A model generated the notes under the pieces. That model was given only the letters and a program-made list of their open reading frames with translations. It was not told the origin of the DNA and did not search any database. A DNA stretch of 6,354 bases from Thermoplasmata archaeon (GTDB taxonomy: Archaea; Thermoplasmatota; E2; UBA202; JdFR-43). Shown here one piece after another: positions 5,079-6,354 of the stretch (position 1 is the stretch's first letter; each line of letters opens with the position of its first letter). The DNA lies in contig JAGHBD010000006.1 in the NCBI GenBank assembly GCA_021161135.1, forward strand, positions 1 to 6,354, written 5' to 3'. The position numbers and the translations under genes were made by a program.

Positions 5079-6354
5079 TCATCTTCCAAGTTTTTCCCTT
5101 ATCCATTCTGCAACTTCCTTTCTGGCGACTCTTATCTGCTCCGTCGTATCTCTATAACGGATTGTAACTGTATCGTCCTCCTTTGTTTGGTAATCTACTG
5201 TGATGCAATATGGTGTGCCTATTTCGTCCATTCTCGCATATCTCCGCCCTATGCTCCCCCTATCATCATAAATTGCCATTATGCCTTCCTTCCTTAACTC
5301 ATCCTCTATTTCTTTTGCTATTTCTGGCAAACCATCGCGATTTACCAAAGGAAACACCCCTGCCTTTATCGGCGCTATTTCGGGCGGCAAAGATAATACG
5401 ACATATCTTTCACCCTCCTTCTCTATCTCTCTAAAATTGTGCTCCATGACAAAATAAAATATTCTATCTATTCCATATGACGGCTCTATAACATGAGGTA
5501 TGAATCTCTCCCCTGTTACCTTCTCCTCCACCTCTTCTATGGTGAAAAATTCTCTGCCTATCTCAATTTCTTCTCCATCCACAACAACCTTTATTTTTTC
5601 TTCATCTCCGCTTGCCTCTATTTTTTCCATTTCCTCCTTTATCTTTGCTGCCTTTTCCCTGAATTCCTTACCAAGTTTATCCATTCTTGCCTTCAAAACT
5701 TTTTTCCTGATTATCTTTGCCTCATCATATTTACGAAAAGCCCTCATGTCAACGCCTGTTGCCTTCATATGAGCTTCTAAATCATGGGCTGAGCGATCTG
5801 CTATTCCAACGCATTCAATCCATCCAAATCTTTCCGAATAAAGTTCTGCATCCCAGCATTCATTAGCGTAATGTGCTAGCTCCTCTTTTTTATGCTGTCT
5901 GAAACGAATTTTTTCCGCATCGATTCCAACGCTCATTAAAAATCTTTTGGTGAGAGCAATGTAATAGGCGAGGGCTTCATTTCCTATTATGCCACGCCTT
6001 ACCGCCTCCCCTATGCTGCAATTTATCTCCTCATCCTTTTCCGTAATCAGAAGGACTTTCTCATCGGCAATTTCATCAAAATTTGGATGCCTCTTTTCAT
6101 TAGGTGAAAAAAATACCTCTGCCTCTGCCATTGAAAATTCTCGCAGCCTTATAATTCCTTGCCTTGGTGAAACCTCATTCCTGAATCCCTTGCCTATTTG
6201 CACAACACCGAATGGCATTTTTTTACGGAAAAATTCATAGAGTAATGGAAAATCAACAAAAATGCCCTGCGCCGTTTCTGGGCGGAGGAAGGCTTTGTCT
6301 TTTTTCTTTGCGCCTATATATGTCTCAAACATCAGATTGAGTTCCCCTTTAATG
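5079..6354 (-). CDS. glyS: Glycyl-tRNA synthetase, archaeal/eukaryotic alpha2 type (N-terminus outside window)
   Basis: This class II synthetase charges tRNA-Gly in the cytoplasm. About 424 residues are visible, and the frame runs off the right edge (the edge reads IKGELNLMFETYIG), so the ATG at 6332 is internal. Roughly the first quarter of a typical archaeal GlyRS (about 570 residues) is missing. Counting from that internal Met, FLRPETAQGIFVDF (15-28) is the GlyRS signature, and VVQIGKGFRNEVSPRQG (43-59) with REFSMAEAEVFF (64-75) is class II motif 2. CWDAELYSERFGWIECVGIADR (159-180) helps form the glycine and adenylate site, and EPSYGIDRIFYF (283-294) is motif 3. A charged Lys/Glu-rich helical insert lies around 200-245. 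The C-terminal anticodon-binding domain starts near 311 (LSLPPEIAPIKAGVFPL) and includes DDRGSIGRRYARMDEIGTP. No defect is seen. The stop lies 58 bp before the LSm ATG. Confidence 0.96.
   Translation of the reverse strand, partial: IKGELNLMFETYIGAKKKDKAFLRPETAQGIFVDFPLLYEFFRKKMPFGVVQIGKGFRNEVSPRQGIIRLREFSMAEAEVFFSPNEKRHPNFDEIADEKVLLITEKDEEINCSIGEAVRRGIIGNEALAYYIALTKRFLMSVGIDAEKIRFRQHKKEELAHYANECWDAELYSERFGWIECVGIADRSAHDLEAHMKATGVDMRAFRKYDEAKIIRKKVLKARMDKLGKEFREKAAKIKEEMEKIEASGDEEKIKVVVDGEEIEIGREFFTIEEVEEKVTGERFIPHVIEPSYGIDRIFYFVMEHNFREIEKEGERYVVLSLPPEIAPIKAGVFPLVNRDGLPEIAKEIEDELRKEGIMAIYDDRGSIGRRYARMDEIGTPYCITVDYQTKEDDTVTIRYRDTTEQIRVARKEVAEWIREKLGR

Noticed and set aside
6330..6332. ATG at 6332 as the start of glyS
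   Set aside because: The frame stays open to the window edge and encodes KGELNLMFETYIG, conserved GlyRS sequence, so this Met is internal.

Overview
The window looks like a piece of an archaeal chromosome, most plausibly a heterotrophic euryarchaeon of the Thermoplasmatota type. The evidence is an archaeal/eukaryotic-type glycyl-tRNA synthetase, an archaeal Sm-like (LSm) protein, the zinc-ribbon ribosomal protein L37e (absent from bacteria), AT-rich DNA, frequent AGA/AGG Arg and ATA Ile codons, and TATA-like boxes placed about one promoter length upstream of start codons. The phylum is an inference; the domain Archaea is well supported.

Layout. On the + strand, bases 1-144 hold the C-terminal end of a PhoU-like phosphate regulator whose start lies outside the window. 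A 92-bp gap with a TATA-like box follows, then a secreted protein (237-1682) made of seven ~51-residue repeats (probably a seven-bladed beta-propeller) and a C-terminal Ig-like module. Everything from there to the right edge is on the - strand and reads right to left: glyS (5' end outside the window), LSm, rpl37e, purF, and a secreted lipase. The lipase and the propeller gene converge, and their stop codons overlap. Apart from the gaps at 145-236 and 5021-5078, essentially all of the window is coding.

How the genes fit together. LSm, rpl37e and purF are separated by only 4 and 3 nt, and the lipase start overlaps the purF end by 16 nt. This part reads as one transcription unit, possibly with its own promoter between glyS and LSm. 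The LSm-L37e pair is a recurrent archaeal arrangement joining RNA handling and the ribosome, and purF follows it in some other archaea. The lipase looks like an addition at the end of this housekeeping unit. The lipase and the propeller protein both look exported. The lipase is very rich in N-glycosylation sequons, which suits an extracellular scavenging role.

The points most worth following up are: (1) a PurF that keeps its catalytic Cys, oxyanion hole, PRPP loop and four Fe-S cysteines but has replaced the residues expected to clamp glutamine; (2) a one-residue insertion in the RNA-binding Sm1 motif of the LSm protein; (3) the sequon-dense lipase; (4) the propeller plus Ig architecture. No CRISPR array, insertion sequence, tRNA or rRNA was seen.
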